Shown in pieces: positions 1-8,536 of a DNA stretch of 53,500 nt. The position numbers were made by a program, and so were the translations under genes. This stretch comes from Exiguobacterium flavidum. GTDB taxonomy: Bacteria; Bacillota; Bacilli; Exiguobacteriales; Exiguobacteriaceae. The stretch spans positions 2,501 through 56,000 of the forward strand of contig NZ_QPKS01000015.1 of NCBI RefSeq assembly GCF_003344535.1, in the 5' to 3' direction. Below the pieces are notes generated by a model, which saw only the letters and a program-made list of their open reading frames with translations, had not been told where the DNA came from and searched no databases. The stretch's first letter is position 1; every line of letters starts with the position of its first letter.

Positions 1-1030
1 ATTCCTCTACTTTTTGAATTACGCGGTGCGCAAGCTCATTATAATACGTTTCGAACGGATGTCCATCCCGATAAATGGATGGCGCGAAGTCCGCATCGTT
101 CTCGTAAGGCTGTCCGAGCGGAATTTTCGCAAGGATATCCGTTTTGAGCGCTTCTGAGAGACGCTCTCCTCCACCGCTTCCGAACACGTACTCCTTCTCT
201 CCTGTCAGCTTACTTTCGAAGTATGCCATGTTCTCGACGATACCAAGCAGACGGTGGTTCGTCTTGATCGCCATCGCGCCTGCACGGGCAGCGACGAATG
301 CCGCAGTCGCGTGCGGTGTCGTGACGATCAGTTCCTGGCAGCTTGGCAGCATCGAATGGATGTCGAGTGCGACGTCTCCCGTCCCTGGCGGCAGGTCGAG
401 CAGCAAGTAATCGAGGTCGCCCCAGTGGACATCAGCGAAGAAGTTGTTGAGCATCTTCCCAAGCATCGGTCCGCGCCAGATGACCGGTGCGTTGTCTTCG
501 ACGAAGAAGCCCATCGAGATGACTTTGACACCGAATCGTTCGACCGGGACGATCCGGTCGTCGACGACAGTCGGACGGTTTTCGATTCCCATCATGTCAG
601 GGACACTGAACCCGTAGATGTCTGCATCGATCAGACCGACCTTCTTACCTGCCCGTGCGAGAGCGACGGCGAGGTTCACGGATACCGTCGATTTCCCGAC
701 GCCCCCTTTACCGGATGCGATCGCGATGAACGTCGTACCGGATTCCGGACGAAGGAGAGCCGGCGTGGTCGCCGCCTGGATGCCATGGTCGCCCAGTGCC
801 TCGAAACGAAGCCCGACCGTCTTGAATCCTTTCTCCTTCAGTTCCTTGACGATCTGTTGCTGGAGCACGAGCTGCTCGCCTGAGCCTGCCTGAGCCAACG
901 CGATCTTCAAACTGACGTAGTCACCCTTGATGCGTACGTCACGAATTCCATTCGTATCAGCAAGCGGGCGGTCGATCGTCGGGTCGACGAGCTTGCCTAC
1001 CACCTCGCGAATTTCTGTTTCATTCAACAT
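1..1030 (-). CDS. salA: Mrp/ApbC-family P-loop ATPase (SalA-like), 3' end beyond the window
   Basis: Reading the minus strand from the ATG at 1030 gives an open frame of about 343 residues that reaches the left edge without a stop. Residues 1-85 look like a MIP18/DUF59-type domain. Residues 107-114 are GKGGVGKS, the deviant Walker A of the MinD/Mrp class, followed by LIDADIYG and the family motif DLPPGTGD. Members of this family carry or transfer iron-sulfur clusters; in Bacillus the homologue SalA is also a regulator of exoprotease expression. The SD AGGGGG lies about 7 nt before the ATG. The gene is the last on the left, and a few C-terminal residues and the stop are outside the window. The family call is firm; the SalA role is inferred from Bacillales membership. 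Confidence 0.9.
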   Translation of the reverse strand, partial: MLNETEIREVVGKLVDPTIDRPLADTNGIRDVRIKGDYVSLKIALAQAGSGEQLVLQQQIVKELKEKGFKTVGLRFEALGDHGIQAATTPALLRPESGTTFIAIASGKGGVGKSTVSVNLAVALARAGKKVGLIDADIYGFSVPDMMGIENRPTVVDDRIVPVERFGVKVISMGFFVEDNAPVIWRGPMLGKMLNNFFADVHWGDLDYLLLDLPPGTGDVALDIHSMLPSCQELIVTTPHATAAFVAARAGAMAIKTNHRLLGIVENMAYFESKLTGEKEYVFGSGGGERLSEALKTDILAKIPLGQPYENDADFAPSIYRDGHPFETYYNELAHRVIQKVEE

Positions 1031-1070
1031 TGTGTTTCCCCCTGAGAGCGTTCGACTTGATTTCAATCTC

Positions 1071-1099
1071 AGTATAGCAAAAACGAGAGAGCGCTTGCA
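1071..1099 (-). promoter_or_regulatory. Candidate extended -10 promoter of salA
   Basis: On the minus strand TGC-TATACT (1071-1079) is an extended -10 element. A weak -35 TGCAAG (1094-1099) lies 17 bp upstream. It lies in the 95-bp gap between the HNH-type gene and salA, so salA probably has its own start of transcription. Confidence 0.45.
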
Positions 1100-1125
1100 C
1101 GATGTGGCTCCGATTTCTGGAAACT

Positions 1126-1650
1126 CTAAATACGTTCAACACGCTTCCCATGATGCCGGACCGCGTTCCATGCCCTGTTCTCTGATACGTGAAAGCGTTC
1201 CGCGACTTTCCGGAGAGGTGTTCCCTGCTCATAGGCGCTTCGCATCAAGCGGAGCTCTGAAGGCGCAAGGGTGACGCGCTCCGTCCGTTCAAGCTCTTCT
1301 AAAAACTCGTCGAGGCGTTCTTTCGCCGGTTTCACGTAGACGAGGTTCTCTGCCGCATTGTTCATCCGGCCATCTACATGAACGATTCCTTCATGCAGAG
1401 CAGGTCTTTCGAGAAAAGCCTCTGCGACGAGTTCATGCAGAGACCGGCGATCCCGCCGTCCCTCCCTGCAGAGTGTGACTTTCAAATATCCGTCCCTTCC
1501 CAATGACGTCTTCAACGGTCTTCCCCGCCGCTGCTGTTCGAATCCGTTGACGCGGATCGTCCGGTCGACGGAGCGGACGCGCCCTGTGTTCGCCACCTCG
1601 TAGTACCCTTCATATCCCGGGACCGGGATCCATCTCTCTTCGTTCTTCAT
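1126..1650 (-). CDS. NUMOD4/HNH-type putative endonuclease with C-terminal helix-turn-helix
   Basis: The product has 174 residues. Residues 6-30 match the NUMOD4 DNA-binding motif (RWIPVPGYEGYYEV then GRVRSVDR), as seen in phage and intron HNH homing nucleases. Residues 42-106 resemble the HNH_3 core: GYLKVTL, H72 in LHELVAEAF, H91-V-D-G, N97-N98 and E101-N102-L. The Asn usually placed just before the central His is Val90, so catalytic activity is uncertain. Residues 129-167 look like a helix-turn-helix (LRKVAERFHVSENRAWNAV). The SD AAGGAAGG is well placed. The gene stands alone between the rpsI terminator and salA, in otherwise conserved housekeeping DNA, and may be a mobile or domesticated homing-type gene. 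No intron or split host gene is visible. Confidence 0.75.
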   Translation of the reverse strand: MKNEERWIPVPGYEGYYEVANTGRVRSVDRTIRVNGFEQQRRGRPLKTSLGRDGYLKVTLCREGRRDRRSLHELVAEAFLERPALHEGIVHVDGRMNNAAENLVYVKPAKERLDEFLEELERTERVTLAPSELRLMRSAYEQGTPLRKVAERFHVSENRAWNAVRHHGKRVERI

Positions 1651-1664
1651 CGCTGAATCCTTCC

Positions 1665-1706
1665 TTTGTTAAAATGAGTGTCAGCCTATACGCTCATTTT
1701 AACAAA
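1665..1706 (-). repeat. 16-bp inverted repeat upstream of the HNH-type gene
   Basis: Arms TTTGTTAAAATGAGTG (1665-1680) and CGCTCATTTTAACAAA (1691-1706) pair over 16 positions with one G-T pair, around a 10-nt spacer. The near arm abuts the SD of the HNH-type gene. It could be an operator or an mRNA hairpin controlling that gene. It lacks the GC-rich stem and trailing U-run of a typical terminator. Confidence 0.7.
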
Positions 1707-1762
1707 AGCGAAAGGGATATGCGAACGTACATTCCCAACCCGTGTTTCTTTCATTTTCACAC

Positions 1763-1791
1763 AAAAAAACCTCTCTCCCGAAGGAGAGAGG
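1763..1791 (-). terminator. Intrinsic terminator of rplM-rpsI
   Basis: A perfect 9-bp stem (1770-1778 with 1783-1791) closes a TTCG tetraloop and is followed in the transcript by seven U (1763-1769). It begins 13 nt after the rpsI stop, so the HNH-type gene needs its own transcription or read-through. Confidence 0.93.
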
Positions 1792-1804
1792 TTGATTCGA
1801 AAGA

Positions 1805-2197
1805 TTAACGTTTTGAGAACTGTGGTGCACGACGAGCTGCTTTAAGACCGTATTTCTTACGCTCTTTCATACGAGCATCGCGTGTCAAGAAGCCTTTCGC
1901 TTTGAGAGCGCCACGGAATTCTGGATCCGCTTGGAGAAGAGCACGTGAGATACCGTGACGGATAGCGCCTGCTTGACCAGTGAAGCCGCCGCCTTTGACC
2001 GTTACGATTACATCGTACTTGCCTTCTGTTTCTGTGATAACGAGTGGTTCTTTCGCAGTCATGATCAAAGTCTCATAACCGAAGTATTCGCTGATATCGC
2101 GTCCGTTTACTGTGACTTTACCGTCGCCAGCAACGAGGAAAACGCGAGCTGCCGCGTGTTTACGGCGACCTGTGCCGTAGTAACGTACATCTGCCAT
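1805..2197 (-). CDS. rpsI: 30S ribosomal protein S9 (uS9)
   Basis: 130 residues, the usual length in Bacillales. The protein runs from [13 protein letters not shown] to the conserved basic tail RRAPQFSKR, whose terminal Lys-Arg reaches towards P-site tRNA in the ribosome. It lies 23 nt after rplM, with an SD of the AGGAGG type, and is followed by a strong terminator. Co-transcription with rplM is expected from the shared leader and lack of a gap. Confidence 0.98.
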   Translation of the reverse strand: MADVRYYGTGRRKHAAARVFLVAGDGKVTVNGRDISEYFGYETLIMTAKEPLVITETEGKYDVIVTVKGGGFTGQAGAIRHGISRALLQADPEFRGALKAKGFLTRDARMKERKKYGLKAARRAPQFSKR

Positions 2198-2220
2198 CGT
2201 TTGTGCCTCCTAAATTCGTA

Positions 2221-2658
2221 TTAACCGCGAAGTTCGTAAACTTCTGGTTGTTGTGCTTCGTGCTTATGAGCTTCTCCAGCGTAGACGTGGAGTTTGTTGA
2301 ACATTTGACGACCGAGGCTACCTTTTGGAAGCATCCCTTTGATCGCGAGTTCGAGCATACGCTCAGGTTTGTTAGCGAGCAAGTCTTTCGCTACTGTTAC
2401 TTTAAGGCCGCCTGGGTGACCTGAGTGACGGTAGTACATCTTGTTGTTGAGTTTGTTACCAGTCAATACGATTTTTTCGACGTTAACGAGGATAACGTGA
2501 TCCCCACAGTCAACGTGTGGTGTGAACGTAGCTTTGTGCTTACCGCGGAGAAGTGAAGCAACTTCGCTCGCAAGGCGACCGAGAGTTTTTCCTTCAGCGT
2601 CGATAAGGAGCCATTTGCGTTCTACATCAGTAGCTTTCGCCATGAAAGTTGTGCGCAT
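2221..2658 (-). CDS. rplM: 50S ribosomal protein L13 (uL13)
   Basis: 145 residues, the same length as the Bacillus protein. The start at [16 protein letters not shown] is kept because the Bacillus protein also begins MRTT and a GGGAGGT SD lies just upstream; the internal Met at residue 6 is less likely. The central [14 protein letters not shown] and the C-terminal EVYELRG are family hallmarks. It is an early-assembly protein of the large subunit. The preceding leader carries a stem-loop, and L13 leaders in Bacillales are known autoregulatory elements. Confidence 0.98.
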   Translation of the reverse strand: MRTTFMAKATDVERKWLLIDAEGKTLGRLASEVASLLRGKHKATFTPHVDCGDHVILVNVEKIVLTGNKLNNKMYYRHSGHPGGLKVTVAKDLLANKPERMLELAIKGMLPKGSLGRQMFNKLHVYAGEAHKHEAQQPEVYELRG

Positions 2659-2781
2659 GTAAAATACCTCCCAAGGATTTCAAGTTTCTTTTTGATTTTT
2701 CATTTATTCACTGACTGTGAATCTATCATAATCTTAGGTGTACGGGGCTAAGATTGTGGTTTCATAATAAATGAAATGCCA
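2659..2781 (-). ncRNA. L13-type mRNA leader
   Basis: The roughly 120-nt untranslated leader between the predicted start site and rplM holds a perfect 8-bp hairpin, AATCTTAG (2730-2737 on the plus strand) with CTAAGATT (2748-2755), and a 10-nt loop. Position and size fit the L13 autoregulatory leader known from Bacillales. The match to that RNA family is inferred from context and was not scored against a covariance model. Confidence 0.6.
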
Positions 2782-2787
2782 ATAAAC

Positions 2788-2816
2788 ATTGTATGTTTTT
2801 TATCGGATATTGTCAA
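2788..2816 (-). promoter_or_regulatory. SigA-type promoter of rplM-rpsI
   Basis: The minus strand shows a perfect -35 TTGACA (2811-2816), a 17-bp spacer and -10 TACAAT (2788-2793). The -35 overlaps the truA stop codon TGA (2813-2815). This separates rplM-rpsI from the ecf-truA transcription unit. Confidence 0.88.
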
Positions 2817-3559
2817 ACCTCTTTTTGAACGGGATAGAAAACTTCCCACAAATAGAGACCGTGCGGCGGTGCCGTCACACCGGCAGCGCTCCGATTCTTC
2901 GCTGCCAGCATGAGTGGGACGTCGTCCGGGCTGAAGCGACCGCGCCCGATGTCGAGCATCGTCCCGACGAGGATCCTCACCTGATTGTACAGGAAGCCGC
3001 TCCCCCGGAAGCGGAAGATGAGTTCGTCCCCCTGCTCGATCAGTTCCGCCTCATGGATCGTCCGGACCCGGTTGTCGGTCTCCGTCTTCGCGACACAGAA
3101 CGAGCTGAAGTCGTGCGTGCCGACGACATGCCGGAGCGCTTCCCGTATGCGCCCGATATCGAGCTTGTACGGTACCGCGACGGCATAGTTTCTCCGGAAG
3201 GCGTCCTCGCTCCTTCTGACGAAGTAGCGGTATTCCTTGCCGGTCACATCATACCGTGCCTGAAAATCAGGAGCGGCCTCCTCACACGTTCGGACACGGA
3301 TGTCCCCCGGCAGAAGCGTGTTGAGTGCACGAACCATGTTCTCAGGAGAGATCGACAGTTCCGTATCGAAATGGATGACTTGCCCCTGCGCGTGCACACG
3401 GGCGTCTGTGCGTCCGGAACCGATCACTTTGACCGGGTGCTTATGCATCCGCTCAAGCGTCTTCTCGAGCACCTCCTGGATCGTCAAGCCGTTCGGCTGG
3501 ACCTGATAACCTGAATAGTTCGTTCCGTCATATTGGATGATGCATTTCAGACGTCTCAT
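2813..3559 (-). CDS. truA: tRNA pseudouridine synthase A
   Basis: 248 residues starting MRRLKCIIQYDGT. TruA isomerises uridine at positions 38-40 of tRNA anticodon stems. The catalytic Asp is D52 in GRTDARVHA. The start is the ATG at 3559, which overlaps the ecfT stop in an ATGA arrangement and has an AGGGGTGA SD; an upstream in-frame ATG would run 81 nt into ecfT and is rejected. Translational coupling to ecfT is likely. Confidence 0.96.
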   Translation of the reverse strand: MRRLKCIIQYDGTNYSGYQVQPNGLTIQEVLEKTLERMHKHPVKVIGSGRTDARVHAQGQVIHFDTELSISPENMVRALNTLLPGDIRVRTCEEAAPDFQARYDVTGKEYRYFVRRSEDAFRRNYAVAVPYKLDIGRIREALRHVVGTHDFSSFCVAKTETDNRVRTIHEAELIEQGDELIFRFRGSGFLYNQVRILVGTMLDIGRGRFSPDDVPLMLAAKNRSAAGVTAPPHGLYLWEVFYPVQKEV

Positions 3560-4350
3560 GACGTCACCCCTCTCAAGGCGACGAGGATGACGGCGAACAC
3601 GCCGAGGATGAGCAGCAGGATCGTATCCCGGCTCGTCCACGTCGTCTCCCGCAGCCGCGTTCGCCCTTCGCCGCCGCGGTAGCCGCGTGCCTCCATCGCC
3701 GTCGCCAGGTCCTCCGCCCGCTTGAACGCCGAGATGAAGAGCGGGATGAGGAGCGGGATGATCGCCCGGAGACGTTCCTTGATCGGCCCGGCCGTCAAGT
3801 CGACGCCTCTCGCCTGCTGCGCCTTCATGATTTTGTCCGTCTCCTCCGCGAGCGTCGGCAGGAAACGGAGCGAGATCGACAGCATGAGAGCGATCTCGTG
3901 GGTCGGCAGACGGAAGACACGAAGCGGTTTCAACATCAGCTCCACTGCATCCGTCAGCTCGATCGGCGAAGTCGTCAACGTGACGAGCGTCGTGATCGAG
4001 ACGAGATAGAAGAAGCGAAGCGAAACGAAGACAGCGAGACGTAAGCCTTCCGAGTAGATCTTGAACCAGCCGAACGTCAAGAGGACCTCCCCCTGACGCG
4101 TAAAGAGCAGCTGGATCACGAACGTGAACGCGATCAGGAATAAGACAGGCCGCAGCCCCTTCAGGACGTAGCGAAGCGACAAGCGGCTGCTCGCGAGCGC
4201 TGCGAACGTGAAGACGAGCAGGAAGATGTTCGTCGCGGCATTGTTCGCAAGGAACACGAGCGGGATGAAGCAGAGCGCGAAGATCAGCTTCGCGGGCGCT
4301 GACGTCCGGTGAAGGAACGAATCACCCGGTATATGTTGTCCGACGATCAT
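3556..4350 (-). CDS. ecfT: ECF transporter transmembrane component EcfT
   Basis: 264 residues with several hydrophobic segments (about 20-55, 65-85, 105-125, 195-210, 242-260). It couples the two ATPases to exchangeable substrate-binding S components for vitamin uptake. The two cytoplasmic Ala-Arg-Gly motifs that contact the ATPases are present at 180-182 (AQQARGVDL) and 221-223 (AMEARGYRG). It overlaps ecfA2 and truA by ATGA junctions. No S component gene is nearby, as usual for group II ECF systems. Confidence 0.95.
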   Translation of the reverse strand: MIVGQHIPGDSFLHRTSAPAKLIFALCFIPLVFLANNAATNIFLLVFTFAALASSRLSLRYVLKGLRPVLFLIAFTFVIQLLFTRQGEVLLTFGWFKIYSEGLRLAVFVSLRFFYLVSITTLVTLTTSPIELTDAVELMLKPLRVFRLPTHEIALMLSISLRFLPTLAEETDKIMKAQQARGVDLTAGPIKERLRAIIPLLIPLFISAFKRAEDLATAMEARGYRGGEGRTRLRETTWTSRDTILLLILGVFAVILVALRGVTS

Positions 4351-5204
4351 GGGCGTCCCTCCTTCAGCGCGATGATCCAGTCGGCCGCCTCGGCTTCCGT
4401 CCGAAGAAGCGGACGTTCCCGCCCGAGACGATCAGCGAGCGCCCACGTCAAGGACAGGACGTGCGGCAGATCGAGCCGGAACTGCTCGACGAGCGTTTCT
4501 TGCGCAAACAGTTCGAGCGGTGTCCCGTCAAAGGCGACCCTTCCGTCCGCCATGACGACGACGCGTTCCGTATATTCGAGCACCTGATCCATATCGTGGG
4601 TGATGAGCAGCAGTGTCATGCCGCTCTCGGCATGCAGGCGGGCGAACAGACGGAGCATCTTCTGCCTGCCGTCAGGATCAAGTCCTGCCGTCGGTTCATC
4701 GACGATCAACACGTCTGGTCGACTAGCAAGGACGCCTGCGATCGCAACGCGCCTCATTTGCCCACCAGACAGGTCAAACGGCGAACGCGACCAGAACCGT
4801 TCATCGAGCTCCACGGTCCGCAGCGCTTCCTCGGCGAGTGCTTTCGCCTCCTCCTCCGAATGCCCGAAATTGCGCGGCCCGAACATGACGTCCTTTAGGA
4901 CCGTCTCCTCGAACAGCTGGTACTCCGGATATTGAAAGACGAGACCGACTCGTTTACGGAGCGGTTTCAAATCTTGTTTCTTCTTCGGTTCGATGATGAT
5001 GTCATCGACCTGGATTTTCCCGGACGTCGGTTTGAGCAGTCCATTCATATGTTGGACGAGCGTCGACTTGCCGGATCCCGTATGCCCTACAAACGCAACA
5101 AGCGCCCCTGACGGAATCTCGAGATTCACATCACGCAGCGCGACACGTTCGAACGGTGTATGGAGTTGGTACGAAAAATTAAGATCCTGGATTAGGATTG
5201 GCAT
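4347..5204 (-). CDS. ecfA2: ECF transporter ATP-binding protein EcfA2
   Basis: 285 residues. Walker A GHTGSGKST is at 40-48, Q-loop QYPEYQ near 91-96, signature LSGGQ at 145-149 and Walker B VLIVDE at 165-170, followed by the D-loop and switch His in ITHDMD. The N-terminal TPFERVALRDV is typical of the A' subunit. It overlaps ecfA1 by 13 nt and ecfT by 4 nt. It forms the A-A' heterodimer that powers EcfT. Confidence 0.95.
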   Translation of the reverse strand: MPILIQDLNFSYQLHTPFERVALRDVNLEIPSGALVAFVGHTGSGKSTLVQHMNGLLKPTSGKIQVDDIIIEPKKKQDLKPLRKRVGLVFQYPEYQLFEETVLKDVMFGPRNFGHSEEEAKALAEEALRTVELDERFWSRSPFDLSGGQMRRVAIAGVLASRPDVLIVDEPTAGLDPDGRQKMLRLFARLHAESGMTLLLITHDMDQVLEYTERVVVMADGRVAFDGTPLELFAQETLVEQFRLDLPHVLSLTWALADRLGRERPLLRTEAEAADWIIALKEGRP

Positions 5205-6022
5205 ATGCGGTTCACCAATTTTCTTTCGTCTACTATCGTCTCTCCGAGATCCATCCCTCGATCTTTAAGCAGCTCCTGCATCCGGATGACGAATGGGACG
5301 TCGAGTCCGATGCCTTTGAGAAAAGAGGCTTCCTTGAAAACTTCGAGTGGTGTTCCTTCAAGTACGATGCGGCCTGCTTCCATCACGATGACACGGCTGG
5401 CAGCAAGTACCTCGTCGAGCTCATGCGTGATCGCCACTACGGCCATCGGATTGTTTTCATACAATTCTTGAACGGTCGACATGACCTCTCGCCGTGCGAG
5501 TGGGTCGAGCATCGATGTTGCTTCATCGAGCACGAGGACTTCAGGGCGCATCGCGATTGCCGAAGCGATCGCGACACGCTGCTTCTGTCCGCCGGAGAGT
5601 TGATGGGGTTCCCGTTCAACAAACTCCGTTAGGCCAACGCGCGCTAGACTGTCGTCGATTCGACGAACCATTTCCTCGCGTGGCACTCCCCAGTTCTCTA
5701 AGGAGAATGCCACGTCGTCGCGCACGGTCGTGCCGACGAATTGGTTATCGGGATTTTGGAAGACGATGCCGATTGCGCGGCGCATCTCCCAGATCTCTTC
5801 TTCCACCGCGCTCGAATAGCGCGAAGCGACGGTAACCGTCCCTTGTTCCGGAAGCAAGAGCCCGTTGAACAATTTCGTCAGCGTCGATTTTCCGGAGCCA
5901 TTGTGGCCGACGATGGCTACCCATTCGCCTGCCGCAATGGAAAGAGAGACGTCCTGCAAGGCTGGTTTCTCCTGATCCGGGTAACGGAACGTCACACGGT
6001 CTAGTTCGATCAGCGTCTGCAT
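5192..6022 (-). CDS. ecfA1: ECF transporter ATP-binding protein EcfA1
   Basis: 276 residues. Walker A GHNGSGKST is at 39-47, Q-loop QNPDNQ at 89-94, signature LSGGQ at 142-146 and Walker B VLVLDE at 162-167. First gene of ecfA1-ecfA2-ecfT-truA, with SD GAAGGAGGAGAG before the ATG at 6022. It begins about 40 nt after the rplQ terminator and no clear promoter lies between, so read-through from the ribosomal operon is likely. Confidence 0.95.
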   Translation of the reverse strand: MQTLIELDRVTFRYPDQEKPALQDVSLSIAAGEWVAIVGHNGSGKSTLTKLFNGLLLPEQGTVTVASRYSSAVEEEIWEMRRAIGIVFQNPDNQFVGTTVRDDVAFSLENWGVPREEMVRRIDDSLARVGLTEFVEREPHQLSGGQKQRVAIASAIAMRPEVLVLDEATSMLDPLARREVMSTVQELYENNPMAVVAITHELDEVLAASRVIVMEAGRIVLEGTPLEVFKEASFLKGIGLDVPFVIRMQELLKDRGMDLGETIVDERKLVNRICQS

Positions 6023-6060
6023 AAGCTCTCCTCCTTCATCAAATCAACAATTTCATTTGT

Positions 6061-6097
6061 AGAAAAAGGGCAGAAGCGGGATGCGCACTGCCCTTTT
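6061..6097 (-). terminator. Intrinsic terminator after rplQ
   Basis: A perfect 10-bp stem, AAAAGGGCAG with CTGCCCTTTT (6064-6073 and 6088-6097), has a 14-nt loop, and the transcript continues UUUUUCU. It closes the S10-spc-alpha superoperon 17 nt after rplQ. Confidence 0.88.
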
Positions 6098-6113
6098 GAA
6101 TTCGCTCAAAAGA

Positions 6114-6485
6114 TTAAACGAGTTCGATGATTACGACTTCAGCGCCGTCACCGCGACGTGGGCCGACTTTCATGATGCGTGTGTAGCCGCCTTGACGTTC
6201 AGCGAAGCGTGGTGCGATTTCAGCGAACAACTTTTGGATCGCGTCTTGATCTTTACCTGCTTCGTTTTGACCAGCTGCTTCACGACGAACGAAAGATGCA
6301 ACTTGACGACGAGCGTGGAGATCACCGCGTTTACCTAGTGTGATGAGTTTCTCAACGATCGGGCGAAGTTCTTTCGCTTTTTGTTCAGTTGTTTGGATAC
6401 GCTCGTTGATGATGAGATCAGTCGCAAGGTCACGGAAAAGTGCCTTACGTTGCGAGCTTGTACGGCCTAGTTTCGAGTATGCCAT
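6114..6485 (-). CDS. rplQ: 50S ribosomal protein L17 (bL17)
   Basis: 123 residues, from [20 protein letters not shown] to VIIELV. The ATG at 6485 follows SD AAGGAGGG at good spacing; eight upstream in-frame codons are excluded because they would include that SD. The protein sits near the peptide exit of the large subunit. It is the last gene of the alpha operon, 30 nt after rpoA and before a terminator. Confidence 0.97.
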   Translation of the reverse strand: MAYSKLGRTSSQRKALFRDLATDLIINERIQTTEQKAKELRPIVEKLITLGKRGDLHARRQVASFVRREAAGQNEAGKDQDAIQKLFAEIAPRFAERQGGYTRIMKVGPRRGDGAEVVIIELV

Positions 6486-6515
6486 GGATAGAGTCCCTCC
6501 TTCTTGCAATTAGTA

Positions 6516-7460
6516 TTAGTCTTCTTTGCGCAGACCAAGTCCGAGTTCGTCGAGTTTCGCTTGAACTTCCTCGAGGGATTTACGTCCGAGGTTACGGACC
6601 TTCATCATCTCGTCTTCGCTCTTGTTCGCGAGTTCTTGAACCGTATTGATGCCAGCGCGTTTCAAACAGTTGTACGAACGAACTGAGAGATCGAGTTCTT
6701 CGATCGTCATTTCGAGTACCTTCTCTTTTTGATCTTCTTCCTTTTCGACCATGATTTCAGCATGGAGCGCTTCGTCCGTAAGACCAACAAAGATGTTCAA
6801 GTGTTCTGTCATGATTTTCGCACCGAGCGACACCGCTTCTTCAGGACGGATCGAACCGTCTGTCCAAACGTCGAGTGTCAACTTATCGAAGCTAGCATCT
6901 TGACCGACACGTGTTTTTTCGACTTGATAGTTCACACGTTGAATCGGTGTGTAGATCGAGTCGATCGGGATGACGCCGATTGGCATATCGTCCCGCTTGT
7001 TATCTTCAGCCTGAACATACCCACGGCCGCGACGTGCAGTCAAACGCATATGAAGCGATGCGCCTTCAGCAAGTGTTGCGATGTGAAGTTCTGGGTTGAG
7101 GATTTCGACGTCACTGTCGTGCGTGATGTTCGCAGCAGTCACATCGCCAGCGCCTTGAATATCGATCTCGAGTGTTTTCTCTTCATCCGAGTACACTTTG
7201 AGGGCGAGTTTTTTCAGGTTCAAGATGATTTGGGTAACGTCTTCTACTACGCCATCAATCGTCGAGAACTCATGAAGAACGCCATCGATTTGCACTGCAG
7301 TGACTGCAGCACCCGGAAGTGAAGACAACAGGATACGACGCAATGAGTTACCAAGCGTAGTACCGAATCCACGCTCAAGCGGCTCGACTACGAATTTACC
7401 AAACGTAGCGTTCTCGCTTAATTCGACCGTTTCAATCTTCGGTTTTTCGATTTCGATCAT
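6516..7460 (-). CDS. rpoA: RNA polymerase subunit alpha
   Basis: 314 residues, the Bacillus length. The N-terminal assembly domain ([23 protein letters not shown] near 43-65) dimerises and binds beta and beta'. The C-terminal domain ([19 protein letters not shown] and [13 protein letters not shown], about 245-300) binds UP elements and activators. The start [13 protein letters not shown] at 7460 has SD AGGAGGGG; fifteen upstream codons are excluded because they span it. A 130-nt spacer separates it from rpsK. Confidence 0.98.
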   Translation of the reverse strand: MIEIEKPKIETVELSENATFGKFVVEPLERGFGTTLGNSLRRILLSSLPGAAVTAVQIDGVLHEFSTIDGVVEDVTQIILNLKKLALKVYSDEEKTLEIDIQGAGDVTAANITHDSDVEILNPELHIATLAEGASLHMRLTARRGRGYVQAEDNKRDDMPIGVIPIDSIYTPIQRVNYQVEKTRVGQDASFDKLTLDVWTDGSIRPEEAVSLGAKIMTEHLNIFVGLTDEALHAEIMVEKEEDQKEKVLEMTIEELDLSVRSYNCLKRAGINTVQELANKSEDEMMKVRNLGRKSLEEVQAKLDELGLGLRKED

Positions 7461-7553
7461 CTGAACCCCTCCTTGAATATCGTCCATGTTGGCCATCGCG
7501 TTCAATCGCCAACCGTCTTGTGTAATGTTTCGACTGCTTGGTCAAACGAACAG

Positions 7554-7584
7554 ATTATACTCGATTTCCCGTTCCGCAGTACAA
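7554..7584 (-). promoter_or_regulatory. Possible internal promoter before rpoA
   Basis: The rpsK-rpoA spacer has a perfect TATAAT on the minus strand (7554-7559) with TTGTAC (7579-7584) 19 bp upstream, a long spacer. It could supply extra rpoA-rplQ transcription. The call is tentative because of the spacing. Confidence 0.3.
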
Positions 7585-7590
7585 GACGGG

Positions 7591-7986
7591 TTACACGCGA
7601 CGACGTTTTGGAGGGCGGCAACCGTTGTGTGGAACTGGAGTTACGTCGCGGATCGCTGTAACTTCGAGACCGACAGCTTGAAGTGCACGAATTGCAGCTT
7701 CACGACCTGCGCCAGGACCTTTAACGTTTACTTCTACAGTACGCATACCGTTGTCCATTGCTGTCTTTGCTGCTGTTTCAGAAGCAAGTTGAGCTGCGAA
7801 TGGAGTCGATTTACGCGAACCTTTGAAGCCCATGTTTCCTGCAGTTGCCCAAGAGATAGCGTTCCCTTGTGTGTCAGTGATCGTGATGATCGTGTTGTTG
7901 AATGTTGAACGGATGTGAACGACACCAGATTCAATATTCTTTTTGACTTTGCGTTTGCTACGGACATTTTGTTTACGTTTAGCCAT
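7591..7986 (-). CDS. rpsK: 30S ribosomal protein S11 (uS11)
   Basis: 131 residues. Begins [21 protein letters not shown] and ends [13 protein letters not shown], the conserved basic tail. It lines the platform of the 30S subunit near the mRNA exit. It follows rpsM by 16 nt in the alpha operon with a GGGAGGG SD. Confidence 0.98.
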   Translation of the reverse strand: MAKRKQNVRSKRKVKKNIESGVVHIRSTFNNTIITITDTQGNAISWATAGNMGFKGSRKSTPFAAQLASETAAKTAMDNGMRTVEVNVKGPGAGREAAIRALQAVGLEVTAIRDVTPVPHNGCRPPKRRRV

Positions 7987-8002
7987 ATTAGTTTACCCTC
8001 CC

Positions 8003-8368
8003 TTACTTCTTCTTGTTCGCGACTGTACGGCGCGGGCCTTTACGCGTACGCGAGTTGTTTTTAGTGTTTTGACCACGAACTGGAAGACCACGACGGTGAC
8101 GGACACCACGGTAGCAACCGATTTCGATCAAACGTTTGATGTTGAGTGAGATTTCACGACGAAGGTCACCTTCGACTTTAACTTTATCCAAAGCATCACG
8201 GAGTTGGTTGAGTTCTTCCTCAGTCAAGTCGCGAGTACGAGTATCTTCAGAGATACCAACTTCCTTCAAGACTTTTTGAGCAGTTGTTTTACCAACACCA
8301 TAGATGTAAGTGAGTGAGATTACGATACGTTTCTCACGTGGAATATCTACACCAGCAATACGTGCCAT
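8003..8368 (-). CDS. rpsM: 30S ribosomal protein S13 (uS13)
   Basis: 121 residues, [14 protein letters not shown] to [10 protein letters not shown] helix-hairpin-helix region ([20 protein letters not shown]) and the [21 protein letters not shown] tail are diagnostic. It contacts tRNA and bridges the subunits at the 30S head. It lies 20 nt after rpmJ. Confidence 0.98.
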   Translation of the reverse strand: MARIAGVDIPREKRIVISLTYIYGVGKTTAQKVLKEVGISEDTRTRDLTEEELNQLRDALDKVKVEGDLRREISLNIKRLIEIGCYRGVRHRRGLPVRGQNTKNNSRTRKGPRRTVANKKK

Positions 8369-8388
8369 GTGTGCACCTCCTTGTTTAA

Positions 8389-8508
<120 letters not shown>

Positions 8509-8536
8509 TTACCTCCTCCTGAAAAAATCGGAGTTT

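Noticed and set aside
254-1274. Plus-strand open frames opposite salA and the HNH-type gene
   Set aside because: The minus-strand proteins have clear family motifs (GKGGVGKS, NUMOD4), while these frames are shadows.
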